Assembly: GCF_023276355.1 (NCBI RefSeq)
Contig: NZ_JALLPL010000001.1
Location: forward strand, 1,550,001-1,614,000
Reading direction: 5' to 3'
Source: Haloplanus sp. XH21
GTDB lineage: Archaea > Halobacteriota > Halobacteria > Halobacteriales > Haloferacaceae
DNA: 64,000 nt
The stretch's first letter is position 1; each line of letters begins with the position of its first letter. Positions 20,200 through 28,267 of this stretch are shown here, piece after piece. The notes beneath the pieces were generated by a model. The model worked only from the letters and a program-made list of their open reading frames with translations, searched no databases and was not told the origin of the DNA. Both the position numbers and the translations under genes were made by a program.

Positions 20200-20634
20200 T
20201 TACTCTTCGCCGATATTGACGACGAACACCGGCACTGTCGCGTTCTCGACGATGCGCTCGGTGACGCTGCCGAGATGTGCGAGGCGGTCCCGACCGGTCC
20301 GTCCGTGGGTGCCCATCGTGATGACGTCTACCCCTGCCTCGTCGGCGTATTGGAGGATGGCCTTGTAGGGGATTCCCTCGCGTACGTCGGTCACGACGTC
20401 GACGCCGGCGTCGGCGGCCGCGTCGGCGACGGCGGCGACGGCCGTCTCACCACGGTCACGCAGTCGCTCGATCAGGTCGTCGCGGTCCTCGTCGGCCGCG
20501 AGTTCGAAGCGGCGGTCGATGACGTACAGCGCGTGGACCGTCGCGTCGTGGTTCCGGGCCATCTCCAGCGCGTGTTCGAGCGTGCGGTCGACCCCTTCGC
20601 TCCCGTCCGTCGGAACGAGTATCGCGTCGTACAT
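20200..20634 (-). CDS. Universal stress protein (UspA family)
   Basis: A 144-residue Usp protein with the full ATP-binding signature: the first strand MYDAILVPTDGSEGVDRTLEHALEMA and the motif MGTHGRTGRDRLAHLGSVTERI, which is the G-x2-G-x9-G-S/T loop. It probably binds ATP, unlike the Usp at 11030. ATG 20634 is used because it begins the first beta strand. Its stop is 8 bp from the end of the convergent malic enzyme gene. Confidence 0.93.
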   Translation of the reverse strand: MYDAILVPTDGSEGVDRTLEHALEMARNHDATVHALYVIDRRFELAADEDRDDLIERLRDRGETAVAAVADAAADAGVDVVTDVREGIPYKAILQYADEAGVDVITMGTHGRTGRDRLAHLGSVTERIVENATVPVFVVNIGEE

Positions 20635-20670
20635 GGCCGACGGTTCGCGCCCACCGTACTTCAAACGATT

Positions 20671-20757
20671 CCTGATACTGTCGGCTGTGAGTCTTTCGAG
20701 GATTTCTCCACCCTCGGCGGTGAATATCTTGATCCAGTTACAGCCGACAGTACGAGC
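20671..20757. repeat. Nested palindromic element, CTGTCGGCTGT variant
   Basis: A 13-bp perfect inverted repeat, TACTGTCGGCTGT (from 20676) and ACAGCCGACAGTA (to 20752), encloses a weaker inner stem around CTCCACC/GGTGAAT. It sits in the divergent spacer between the UspA gene and the small zinc-finger gene at 20804. Its arms resemble those of the 11473-11559 element (CAGCTGTAC/GTACAGCCGA). Confidence 0.6.
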
Positions 20758-20803
20758 AGATGGCCGTAACGTACATGTTCGTTCCCTGCACTCATGTGAA
20801 CGT

Positions 20804-20959
20804 ATGCCGAGCTGTCAGAACTGTGGTTCGTTCGTTACCGACGACTACGTCCGTGTGTTCGCGCCGACCGGAATGACCCAGCCCCGCGTCTGCCCGAACT
20901 GTGAGGATCTGGTGCGCGACGGTGCCGACGTGAGGCAGGCGCGCGCGAGACGCACCTGA
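20804..20959 (+). CDS. Small zinc-ribbon protein (DUF7563-like)
   Basis: A 51-residue protein, MPSCQNCGSFVTDDYVRVF..., with two Cys pairs, C4-x2-C7 and C30-x2-C33, that should form one zinc ribbon. It matches a small haloarchaeal family I recall as DUF7563. Function unknown; a nucleic-acid or protein adaptor role is plausible. The frame is open upstream, but the ATG at 20804 gives the conserved start. Confidence 0.8.
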   Translation: MPSCQNCGSFVTDDYVRVFAPTGMTQPRVCPNCEDLVRDGADVRQARARRT

Positions 20960-20979
20960 GAGCCGTTCAGTCTGGCGAG

Positions 20980-21627
20980 TTACTCGCTCGTGGCGTGTTC
21001 CAGGCCTTCGAGCAGGGTGACCACGTTCTCCTCTTCGTCCGAGAGTTGCTGCGGGTAGATGGCCACGGTGACGACGTAGTCGCTCTCGTGCTGCACGGTC
21101 GCGGCGTGAAGGTAGACGTCGACCTCGGCGCCGGCGAGCGTGGCCGTCCCTTCGAACTTCGTGACGGTCGCCGACTGGTCGACGATGGTCACCGTCCGTT
21201 CGCCGACGGCGTCGCCGACGCTGATGCTCTCGTACTGCGATTCGAACTGCTGCAGGACTTCCCGTTCGGACATGTCGGCGATGGGGTTGAACGACTCCGT
21301 CGCGATTTCCACCTGTGGGCTGGTGAACGCGACGAAGACGGCCGCCCGCTCCGAACCCAGCGGACCCAGATCGACCTGTCGCTCGTACTGGGCGAGCTGG
21401 TTCGTCACTTCGACTTCCCGAGTCTGGCCCGCGACGCTGAACTCGCGGGTGACGACCTGATCGGTGACGGTGACCTCCTCGTAGCCGGTCTCGGAGATGG
21501 CCTGGTCGGTGACGGTCGCCGGCGAGGCGCTGAAACTGAGCGATTCGCTGCCCGTGATGAACCCGCAGCCAGCGGTCATCGTCAGGAGTCCGACCGCGCT
21601 GGCGGTCACGCCGCGACGTGTTGGCAT
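20980..21627 (-). CDS. Lipoprotein (DUF6517-like)
   Basis: A 215-residue secreted lipoprotein. The N-terminus MPTRRGVTASAVGLLTMTAGCGF has a twin Arg and a lipobox-like TAGC, so Tat export and lipid anchoring are likely. The mature domain begins SLSFSASPATVTDQAISETGYEE and is beta-rich, matching a haloarchaeal family I recall as DUF6517. Function unknown. The start at 21627 is preferred over the frame extension to 21645. Confidence 0.82.
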   Translation of the reverse strand: MPTRRGVTASAVGLLTMTAGCGFITGSESLSFSASPATVTDQAISETGYEEVTVTDQVVTREFSVAGQTREVEVTNQLAQYERQVDLGPLGSERAAVFVAFTSPQVEIATESFNPIADMSEREVLQQFESQYESISVGDAVGERTVTIVDQSATVTKFEGTATLAGAEVDVYLHAATVQHESDYVVTVAIYPQQLSDEEENVVTLLEGLEHATSE

Positions 21628-21728
21628 ACCGTTACCACGCACCACGAAAACAAAAAGAACGTTGGTTTCGGTTGCCGGTAGCGCGGCAAACGCCTCGCTT
21701 TTTACTCGTCGCCCGAGTACGAACGCCT

Positions 21729-22517
21729 GTGCTCACTTTCGTCGGTCTGGGTCTCTACGACGAACGCTCGATCACGGTCGAAGGACGCGACGCCCTCCGC
21801 GCCGCCGACCGTGCGTTCGCCGAGTTCTACACGAGTCGCCTCGTCGGCACCACCGTCGACGAACTCGAAGCCCACCACGGCGTCGACATCGAGATGCGTG
21901 ACCGGGCGGGCGTCGAACAGGATCCCGGTCCCATCCTCGATGCCGCCGCCGAGGGCGACGCCGTCTTCCTGACTGCCGGCGACGCGATGATTTCGACGAC
22001 GCACGTCGACCTCCGTCTGCGGGCCATCGACCGCGGCGTCGACACCCGAGTCGTCCACGGCGTCACCGCCCAGTCCGCCGCCTCGGGGCTCACCGGCCTC
22101 CAGAACTACCGCTTCGGCAAGGCGGTCACGCTCCCCTTCCCACGCGCCCACGGCGGCGACGACGTTCCAGCCTCCGTCGTCGAGTCCGTCGAGGCCAACA
22201 AGGAACGCGGCCTCCACACGCTGGTCTATCTGGACATCAAGGTCGACGATGGCCGCGGCGACGACGCCGGCGAGACGTACATGACGGCCGACGTGGCCGC
22301 CGGCCTCCTTGCCCAGGAGTGGCCCGACGCCCTCGGCGTCGTCGTCGCGCGCGCCGGGAGTCCCGATCCGGTCGTCGACGCCGACCGCCTGTCCGCGCTC
22401 GCGACCCGTGACTTCGGCGATCCGCTGCATCTGCTGGTGTTGCCCGGCGAGAGCCATCACGTCGAGGCCGACGCGCTCCGAACGCTCGGCGGTGCGCCGG
22501 CAGCCCTGCTCGACTAG
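21729..22517 (+). CDS. dphB: Diphthine synthase
   Basis: DphB methylates the histidine-derived intermediate on elongation factor 2 during diphthamide biosynthesis, using SAM. The 262-residue protein has the tetrapyrrole-methylase fold: the N-terminal LTFVGLGLYDERSITVEG, the SAM loop FLTAGDAMISTTHVDLRLRA, and the signature HGVTAQSAASGLTGLQNYRFGK. Initiation is at GTG 21729, since the next in-frame ATG would delete the first strand; a T-rich tract (CTTTTTACTC) about 25 bp upstream supports this. The 3' end overlaps the convergent artA gene by 4 bp. Confidence 0.95.
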   Translation: MLTFVGLGLYDERSITVEGRDALRAADRAFAEFYTSRLVGTTVDELEAHHGVDIEMRDRAGVEQDPGPILDAAAEGDAVFLTAGDAMISTTHVDLRLRAIDRGVDTRVVHGVTAQSAASGLTGLQNYRFGKAVTLPFPRAHGGDDVPASVVESVEANKERGLHTLVYLDIKVDDGRGDDAGETYMTADVAAGLLAQEWPDALGVVVARAGSPDPVVDADRLSALATRDFGDPLHLLVLPGESHHVEADALRTLGGAPAALLD

Positions 22518-23458
22518 TCGGCGCCCGGGCCGACCTCGTTCGGGTCCGGCAGGTCCAGCGCCTCGCGCAGGTCGTACTCCTCACGGGTGATGACGTAGAG
22601 GACGTCCTCGACGATGGTCACCAGTTCGGGCAGCTCCCGCACCACGAGGTAGGTGACGCCGACGAGGGCGACCACTGCGAGCACCTGACTGATGACCCGG
22701 TCCGAGAGATAGAAGGAGACCTTGTAGGGGTCGGTGCCGCCGAACAGGAAGAGCACTTCGTCGACGAACCACTGCATGTACTGCTTGCCGAACATCAACC
22801 CGATGAACGTCGTCCGGGCGATGTTGAGGACGTAGATGATGGGGACGGCGATGGCGAGCGCGCGGAGCTTCCGACTCAGCGGCGCCTCGACGGCGGCGAT
22901 GAGACCGACGAAGATGGCGATGCTCCCCAGCCCCGTACACGCGAGGATGATGGAGAACAGGATGGTGTGGCCGCCGTCGGTGACGAACTTGAACGTGTTG
23001 AGATACCCCTGATCGCCCTCGACGAGGGTCGGGTTGTAGCCGAGCAGTTCCATCGCCCACTGGGTCTGGGCGGTCGTATGAGCGATGAGGACGTGTCGGG
23101 GTGACGGGAGCGCGAGACCGGCGACCGTGAGCGCCGGAATCGTCTCGAAGGGGAGGTAGACGACACCCATGACGGCGATGGCCTTCGAGAGGACGAAGAG
23201 GGAGTCACGGCCGTCGTACAGGAGCCAGCCGACGTACAGCGACGCGGGGACCGCGACGAGCGAGAGAAAGCCTTCGACGAAGCTCCTCTGGACGAACGCG
23301 AAATGCGGGACGAGCGCGGCCCAGAACACGGCGAAGACGGCCCAGGCGGCCACCGTCGCCGTCCGAGCGTGGTCGCTCTCCCGGCGGCGGAGCAGGGCGC
23401 CGCTGAGAAAGAGGCCGATGACGACCCACGCGAGGGCGTCAGTTGTTGGGCCAGCCAT
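22514..23458 (-). CDS. artA: Archaeosortase A
   Basis: ArtA is the membrane protease/transpeptidase that processes PGF-CTERM proteins and links them to lipid on the haloarchaeal surface. The 314-residue protein has about eight membrane segments. The catalytic residues fit the archaeosortase triad: C174 in ILACTGLGSI, R215 in NIARTTFIG and R254 in LSDRVISQV. The window also encodes three likely substrates (6202-7752, 13275-14039, 43855-44760). ATG 23458 begins MAGPTTDAL; the frame extends to 23470. The short tail after the last helix is acidic and cytoplasmic. Confidence 0.95.
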   Translation of the reverse strand: MAGPTTDALAWVVIGLFLSGALLRRRESDHARTATVAAWAVFAVFWAALVPHFAFVQRSFVEGFLSLVAVPASLYVGWLLYDGRDSLFVLSKAIAVMGVVYLPFETIPALTVAGLALPSPRHVLIAHTTAQTQWAMELLGYNPTLVEGDQGYLNTFKFVTDGGHTILFSIILACTGLGSIAIFVGLIAAVEAPLSRKLRALAIAVPIIYVLNIARTTFIGLMFGKQYMQWFVDEVLFLFGGTDPYKVSFYLSDRVISQVLAVVALVGVTYLVVRELPELVTIVEDVLYVITREEYDLREALDLPDPNEVGPGAD

Positions 23459-23509
23459 ACGCAAACCCACGCAGTCGACGGGTAAATCCCTTGTCGTTCG
23501 CCCGACGCG

Positions 23510-24583
23510 TCACGGAACCCGCACCGTCACATCCGACATTCCGTCGTCCAGACCGCCGAAGGCCGTCTCGTAGCCCTCGTGACGAGCGACCTGTGGCTGG
23601 ACGGTTACGGAGAGCGTGAGTTCGTCGCCGGATTCGATGTCGTCGACGAGGGCGCCGTAGTGGTACTCGAGGTCGGGATCGATCGTCCGAGTAAACTCGC
23701 CGTCGAACACCGTCTCGCCGTCGCGCGTGAGCGTCCCCGCGAGTCCCATCGCCGGGATCACCATCCGGTTGTATCGGGTGCGCGCCGAGACGGCGAGGTA
23801 GATGCCGTCGCCGTCGACGCCAGCGGGTGGTGACTCAAGGGCCGTCACGACCAGGCGCGCGTCATTGCTGAGGCCCGAGCCGAGAGCCGTCCCCGGAAGG
23901 GCCGATTCGGCGGGCGCGACGCCGTTCGGAAGCGCCGCCATCGACATCGGCTGGATCGCACCGGGCGTTCCGGCGTCCGCCAACTGTTCGAACTCGATCT
24001 CGTTTTTCGCCGCCTCGCTGTAGTCGAAGGGGAACTCCACCGTCGCCGGGTCGTCGAACCGGTCACGGAAGGCACCCGTCCGCCGAGTCGACACGCCGCC
24101 GACGCTCAATAGGACGGTGTAGGTGCCGTCGCCGTCGAGACCGAAGTTCGCACCGTAATGTGTCCCCATGGGCTGTGAGAGCATAGGGTAGATCACTTCC
24201 TGGGAGACGAGCGAGTCGTCGCGATAGATTTCGATCGACAGCCCGGTTTCCGGGAGGACCGTCTCCGTTTCGGGGTCCCAGACGCTCGCCATCAGGTGGA
24301 CCGCGTCGTCGGCCTCGATGTCGGTCCGGGAGACGCTGTCGCCGTTGACGTTCCAGAACCGGTGGGGGTAGCTGTACGTGAGACCGAAGGCGTAGTCGCC
24401 GGTGGTCTCCGTGCCGATCATCGCCATCCCCTCGACGTGCGTCGGTTTGTAGACGCCGTCCGGGCGGTCTTCGATGACGGGCGGGACGCCGGCCGGCCGC
24501 GTCTCGACCAGTCCGGAACAGCCAGTGAGCGACATCGCCCCGGCGACGGCTGCGCCGGTCCGGAGCAGTTCGCGACGGTTCAT
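23510..24583 (-). CDS. Lipoprotein with P19/Tp34-like metal-binding domain (DUF7350-like)
   Basis: A 357-residue lipoprotein. The N-terminus MNRRELLRTGAAVAGAMSLTGC is a Tat signal with lipobox. Residues about 50-170 resemble the P19/Tp34 iron-transport family: GMAMIGTETTGDYAFGLTYSYPHRF..., an acidic HLMASVWDPETETVLPETGL strand, and the hallmark MGTHYGANFGLDGDGTYTVLLSVG (Met and His ligands). A second beta domain follows. P19-type proteins bind Fe/Cu outside the membrane and feed permeases. It lies 58 bp downstream of the DyP-like gene on the same strand, so the two probably act together. No permease is adjacent. Confidence 0.8.
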   Translation of the reverse strand: MNRRELLRTGAAVAGAMSLTGCSGLVETRPAGVPPVIEDRPDGVYKPTHVEGMAMIGTETTGDYAFGLTYSYPHRFWNVNGDSVSRTDIEADDAVHLMASVWDPETETVLPETGLSIEIYRDDSLVSQEVIYPMLSQPMGTHYGANFGLDGDGTYTVLLSVGGVSTRRTGAFRDRFDDPATVEFPFDYSEAAKNEIEFEQLADAGTPGAIQPMSMAALPNGVAPAESALPGTALGSGLSNDARLVVTALESPPAGVDGDGIYLAVSARTRYNRMVIPAMGLAGTLTRDGETVFDGEFTRTIDPDLEYHYGALVDDIESGDELTLSVTVQPQVARHEGYETAFGGLDDGMSDVTVRVP

Positions 24584-24641
24584 ACCCCTCCGTTGTGGCC
24601 GGGCGTGAAAACCGGTTCTGATCCGTCCGCCGACTCCATCG

Positions 24642-25928
24642 TCATTCGGGTCGGGGCGCCGGCAGCGACCGGTGCCGGCGCGGCGGGACGAGGAAGTACC
24701 CTCGTCGGCGGACGAAGATGTACTCCAGAATGCCGTTGTTGACCCGCTGGCGCACGGCCGGGGTTAGCTCCGTCATATCGGTGCCGTTCATCGCCCGGCG
24801 GACGGCCTCGAACTCGCTGATCCGGCGCTGCAGCGTGGGGAAATGCAGGCTCGCGACCCGCTGGTCGGAGCCGATGTCGTCGGTCGATTCGAAATGCCGC
24901 CGGAGCAGGCGCACGGTGCCGTCCTCGTCGCGGTTGGCGCGCGCGGCCTTCTGGGCGTGGCCGACGCGGCCGTACTCCCGTGCGTGGCCCTCGATGTCGT
25001 CGACGAACTGGTCGATGCCGCTGTCGGCGCCGAGGTTGTCGCCGACGCCCTCGACTAGGTCGTGTTCGACGTGTCCCGGGCTGAACAGTTCCATCACGCG
25101 CTCGTCGGCGGACTGCTCGCCGTACCAGTCGTCGAGGCGCTGCCGGAGGTTGGCGATGGCCTTCGTCGTCCCGCCGGCGAAGGGACCGTCCGTGAGCGTG
25201 ACGGCCGATTCGGTCGCCTGATTCCCGCGGAAGCCCGCCTCGAACCCCATGAACAGCGGCGCAGCCTCCGGGACCGGCCGGGAGTCGGGGATGCCCGCCG
25301 CGTCCTGGTTCTCGGCGGGGAGACCCGCCCCGACGAACCCCGTCCGGCGGGAGTCGACCGTCACGACATCGGTCAGCGGGGGGATGGTCACGCCGTTGGC
25401 GGACCCGCGTTCGCCGCGCAGGGCGCGGTCGGCCGCGAGCACGACATCGGCCCGGTCGCTCGCGAGGTGGAGTACGGCGTCCTGGCGGTCGAAAGTGGGC
25501 GACTCGAAGGGTGAGAGTGCGGTCGGCTGTGGCAGGTCGACGGATTCCGGTAGCGGGTCGTCGAACCGGTCGAAATACGACCGCGAGTAGGCGATGGAGT
25601 GGAGCAGTCCCTCGTGACTCCACTCGTAGGCGTGGTCGAGACCGTCGAGCGCCTCGGCGAGCGCCCGGCGGTCTGCGTCGGACGGCGGGTCGTCGCCGTC
25701 GAGGGTCAGATAGAGGAGGATCTGGTGGCGGGGGAGTTGCGTGTTGCCGTGGTCGTCGTGGCGAACGTACTCCCGCCACGCGTGCTGGCGCGGGGGTTTG
25801 GCGTCCGGATCACCCGTCGGCACGGGGTCGCTGTTGCGGTCGAGACAGGCAGTCAGGGCGCTCGCGCTTCCGAGTGCGACTGCGGCTTTCAGCACGGCGC
25901 GTCGAGAGTGGTCGCCGTCGCGGGGCAT
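24642..25928 (-). CDS. Secreted DyP-like (EfeB-related) protein, DUF7405-like
   Basis: A 428-residue exported protein. The signal SRRAVLKAAVALGSASALTAC is of Tat lipoprotein type. Several segments follow the dye-decolourising peroxidase / EfeB order: MGFEAGFRGNQATES (place of the GxxDG loop), GGTTKAIANLRQRLDDWYG, a His-containing REYGRVGHAQKAARAN (place of the proximal heme His), LLRRHF, FPTLQRRISEFEAVRRAMNG and the final GYFLVPPR. The catalytic Asp of GxxDG is not visible. With the P19-like neighbour this suggests periplasm-side iron or heme-iron acquisition, but peroxidase activity is uncertain. Confidence 0.75.
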   Translation of the reverse strand: MPRDGDHSRRAVLKAAVALGSASALTACLDRNSDPVPTGDPDAKPPRQHAWREYVRHDDHGNTQLPRHQILLYLTLDGDDPPSDADRRALAEALDGLDHAYEWSHEGLLHSIAYSRSYFDRFDDPLPESVDLPQPTALSPFESPTFDRQDAVLHLASDRADVVLAADRALRGERGSANGVTIPPLTDVVTVDSRRTGFVGAGLPAENQDAAGIPDSRPVPEAAPLFMGFEAGFRGNQATESAVTLTDGPFAGGTTKAIANLRQRLDDWYGEQSADERVMELFSPGHVEHDLVEGVGDNLGADSGIDQFVDDIEGHAREYGRVGHAQKAARANRDEDGTVRLLRRHFESTDDIGSDQRVASLHFPTLQRRISEFEAVRRAMNGTDMTELTPAVRQRVNNGILEYIFVRRRGYFLVPPRRHRSLPAPRPE

Positions 25929-26093
25929 CTAGCCGTTCTTTCGGCTTGGTGGACAAGCGGGTTGCGGTTCGTAGTGCCGCCGCTCGGAGAGAGAGTATCG
26001 GAACGAAGTTGTGCGTGGGTGATGCCCCGGATGGGAATCACCGGCATCGTCACCGCGGTGGTGAGTGGCGGGTCGAGGGACCCGCTCGTGCGA

Positions 26094-26178
<85 letters not shown>

Positions 26179-26315
26179 TCGCGGATTCTGTCTTACGGCA
26201 TACCACCGTTGACGGGGGTATTTGAAATGGCTTTCCTTTTGCCCGCCGGTGATTCGTTCGCCGCGTGACGTGTCGCTCCGACGGGCATATGGTGATCGCT
26301 CCGAACGGATCTATA

Positions 26316-26870
26316 ATGAACGCACGCGAACGCGTCCCCGAACTCACGGCGCTCCTCTCGGTAATGTCGCTGTCGCTGGTGTTCGGTGCCGTCCTCGGCG
26401 TGATTCCGCGAGGCGCCATCCCACGGGCACCGGCGGCCGTAATCGCGTCGATTCCACACGTCAACGCCGCCATCAGCGTCGTGGCGGTCGTCGCCATCCT
26501 CGCCGGCGTTCGGTTCGCGCGCCGGCGACGGTTCCGACGGCACCGCGCCGCAATGTTGCTCTCGACCGCGCTCTTCGTCGCTTTCCTCGTTCTCTACCTC
26601 TACAAGGTGATCATGGAAGGACCGTCGACGTTCACCGGACCGGAGACGGTCTATCAGTGGCTCTACCTGCCTCTGCTGGCCGTCCACATCCTACTCGCCG
26701 TCGTCTGCATCCCGCTGCTGTACTACGTGTTGTTGCTCGCGACGACGCGTCCCATCGAGGCGCTGACGCGGACGGCCCACGCACGCGTCGGGCGCGTGGC
26801 CGCGAGCCTCTGGTTGATCTCGTTCGTGCTCGGCACCGTCGTCTACGCCATGTTGTACGTGGTGTACTGA
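26316..26870 (+). CDS. DUF420 family membrane protein
   Basis: A 184-residue protein with five hydrophobic segments. The pattern IPHVNAAISVVAVVAILAG, RRRFRRHRAAMLLSTALFVAFLVLYLYKV and LPLLAVHILLAVVCIPLLYYV is characteristic of DUF420, found near cytochrome oxidase and heme genes; the conserved His residues (PHVNA, FRRHR, VHI, TAHAR) could bind heme or copper. Start candidates are 26289 and 26316; the second is preferred because it precedes the first helix closely. It may serve a terminal oxidase or the nearby copper enzyme NirK, but no direct link is visible. Confidence 0.85.
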   Translation: MNARERVPELTALLSVMSLSLVFGAVLGVIPRGAIPRAPAAVIASIPHVNAAISVVAVVAILAGVRFARRRRFRRHRAAMLLSTALFVAFLVLYLYKVIMEGPSTFTGPETVYQWLYLPLLAVHILLAVVCIPLLYYVLLLATTRPIEALTRTAHARVGRVAASLWLISFVLGTVVYAMLYVVY

Positions 26871-26898
26871 GACGGACGGCTGGATCGGTGGCGGGGGC

Positions 26899-27174
26899 CT
26901 ACTCGACGTACAGCGAGTAGACGATGACCGCGAATCCGACGAGCGTGAGCGCGCTCTCGATGACGATCGACTGAGCGAGCGAGAGCGAGGTGAACTGGTG
27001 GCCGACGCCAGCCAGCAGGGCGCCGACGGTGATGAGGCCGAAGCCGATGCCGAGCGCGCGGAGGGCCGGCGAGCCAGTCCGGTGGTGGGCCTTGAACGCG
27101 AGGAAGGTGATGAGACCCCCGAACAGGAGCGTCGCGGTCTTGACGGCCGTGAGCGCGATATCGAGATGACTCAT
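26899..27174 (-). CDS. Small membrane protein (DUF7521-like)
   Basis: A 91-residue protein with three hydrophobic segments: MSHLDIALTAVKTATLLFGGLITFLAF, LGIGFGLITVGALLAGVGH and IESALTLVGFAVIVYSLYV. It matches a haloarchaeal family that is commonly encoded right after a small winged-helix regulator, as here (4-nt ATGA overlap with the 27171-27548 gene). Function unknown. The pair may be a membrane component with a dedicated regulator. Confidence 0.8.
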   Translation of the reverse strand: MSHLDIALTAVKTATLLFGGLITFLAFKAHHRTGSPALRALGIGFGLITVGALLAGVGHQFTSLSLAQSIVIESALTLVGFAVIVYSLYVE

Positions 27175-27548
27175 GTCTCCTTTCGAACCTCCCCCCACAG
27201 CGACGCCAGGCGCTCGTCCGCCGTCCGGGACGGCCGACTGATCGACGCGTCGAGTGTTCGGTCTTCGGTCAGTTCGATTTCGACCGTCTCGAAATCCACC
27301 TCGTATCGGGTCGCGTGGTGACCGTCTGGCCTGAGTTCCGTGCTCTCCGCGAGCAGCGACGCCTCGGTCAGCAGGTCCAGTTTTCGGTATGTGGTCGACA
27401 TGGGTATTTCACACTCCTCTGACACTTCAGTCGCGGTCATGGGTTCGTCCAGGTGCTGGACGATGGTCCGGCAGTCGGGATCGTCGAGCGCGTCGAGAAC
27501 CGACTGCAGGTCGGGCGACGCCGCGCCCGACAACGGATCGCGCACCAT
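27171..27548 (-). CDS. Winged-helix regulator upstream of the DUF7521-like gene
   Basis: A 125-residue regulator. Residues 14-75 form a winged helix: LQSVLDALDDPDCRTIVQHLDEPMTATEVSEECEIPMSTTYRKLDLLTEASLLAESTELR, in which the recognition helix is MSTTYRKLDLL. This belongs to the large haloarchaeal HTH-20/ArsR-like group. Its stop overlaps the start of the membrane protein gene (ATGA), so translation is coupled. A perfect 10-bp palindrome lies 7 bp upstream of its start and may be an autoregulatory operator. Confidence 0.87.
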   Translation of the reverse strand: MVRDPLSGAASPDLQSVLDALDDPDCRTIVQHLDEPMTATEVSEECEIPMSTTYRKLDLLTEASLLAESTELRPDGHHATRYEVDFETVEIELTEDRTLDASISRPSRTADERLASLWGEVRKET

Positions 27549-27554
27549 GGCCCC

Positions 27555-27564
27555 CTCTCGAGAG
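27555..27564. promoter_or_regulatory. CTCTCGAGAG palindrome upstream of the winged-helix gene
   Basis: CTCTCGAGAG is a perfect 10-bp palindrome 7 bp from the ATG at 27548, where a repressor would block a leaderless transcript. Binding by the encoded winged-helix protein is an inference from position only. Confidence 0.4.
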
Positions 27565-27638
27565 AGGAATCACTTAGGCTCCCCGCCTCTCCCAACGAAT
27601 CGGGAATAGAGCCGTCAGTGCGGCCTCTCACCCCGGAT

Positions 27639-27650
27639 CGAACATGTTCG
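27639..27650. promoter_or_regulatory. CGAACATGTTCG palindrome, candidate anaerobic/denitrification operator
   Basis: A perfect 12-bp palindrome lies 42 bp upstream of the MoaD-like gene, immediately before a weak TATA-like tract (CATACCTTTT). A similar CGAA-N4-TTCG element lies upstream of nirK (28177-28188). A semi-palindromic element of this kind has been proposed for haloarchaeal denitrification promoters controlled by NarO; I cannot verify the published consensus here. Confidence 0.6.
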
Positions 27651-27691
27651 GACATACCTTTTCGGGGTGAAAGCGCCTAGGAGTAGCTGTC

Positions 27692-28093
27692 ATGAGCACG
27701 ACGACCGACACCGAGAGTACGACCCCGCAGACGACGACCGTTGCGCTCCGTGCGACGGGGCACGTCCGCGACGCGATGGAGACTCCCCAGCAGGAGTTCA
27801 CCTTCGAGGGCGACACCCTGCGCGACCTGCTGGAGGAGTTCTTCGATCAGCACCCCGAGCTCGCGGAGATGCTCATCGCCGAGACGGAGGCGGAAGCGTC
27901 GACCAGCGGGTGGGCCAAACCCCCCGAGAACCTGCCCGGAACGTGGCACAAGAACCCCGAGGGCGAACAGACCAAGCCCTTCGCGCGAGTGATGGTCAAC
28001 GGGAAGTTCAACGAAGTGCTCGACGGCTTCGACACGAAGATATCGGATGGCGACCGCGTGAGCTTCGTCTACCCGTTCATCTTCTGTTGCTGA
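27692..28093 (+). CDS. MoaD/ThiS-like beta-grasp protein ending in Cys-Cys
   Basis: A 133-residue ubiquitin-like protein. The N-terminal 20 residues are a Thr-rich tail; the fold then begins TTVALRATGHVRDAM, with the helix DTLRDLLEEFFDQHPELAEML and the closing ARVMVNGKFNEVLDGFDTKISDGDRVSFVYPF. Canonical sulfur carriers (MoaD, ThiS, SAMPs) end in Gly-Gly, which is thiocarboxylated; here the last residues are FCC. An insertion (WAKPPENLPGTWHKNPEGEQ) separates the two halves. It sits 174 bp upstream of nirK, and both genes have a CGAA-N4-TTCG palindrome, so a role in copper nitrite reductase maturation or NO metabolism is possible but unproven. Confidence 0.85.
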   Translation: MSTTTDTESTTPQTTTVALRATGHVRDAMETPQQEFTFEGDTLRDLLEEFFDQHPELAEMLIAETEAEASTSGWAKPPENLPGTWHKNPEGEQTKPFARVMVNGKFNEVLDGFDTKISDGDRVSFVYPFIFCC

Positions 28094-28176
28094 CGGGGCG
28101 CTCCCCCGTCGATCGGCTGTGACTGATCGACCGTCGGGTCGCTTCCCGTCGCTCCAGATCCGTTTTATGTGTGTCC

Positions 28177-28188
28177 CGAACGGATTCG
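28177..28188. promoter_or_regulatory. CGAACGGATTCG inverted repeat upstream of nirK
   Basis: CGAA and TTCG half-sites separated by four bases match the palindrome at 27639-27650 in both half-sites. It lies about 80 bp upstream of the nirK start and just after a TTTTAT tract (28163-28168). A nirK leader of tens of bases would therefore be needed if it acts on that promoter. Confidence 0.45.
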
Positions 28189-28267
28189 CCCCGGACGCCA
28201 GACCGTAGGAATCGCTGTCCGGGTTCATACCTGTGGGGAGTCATGCTCCAAATAGAGGTGACACCCA

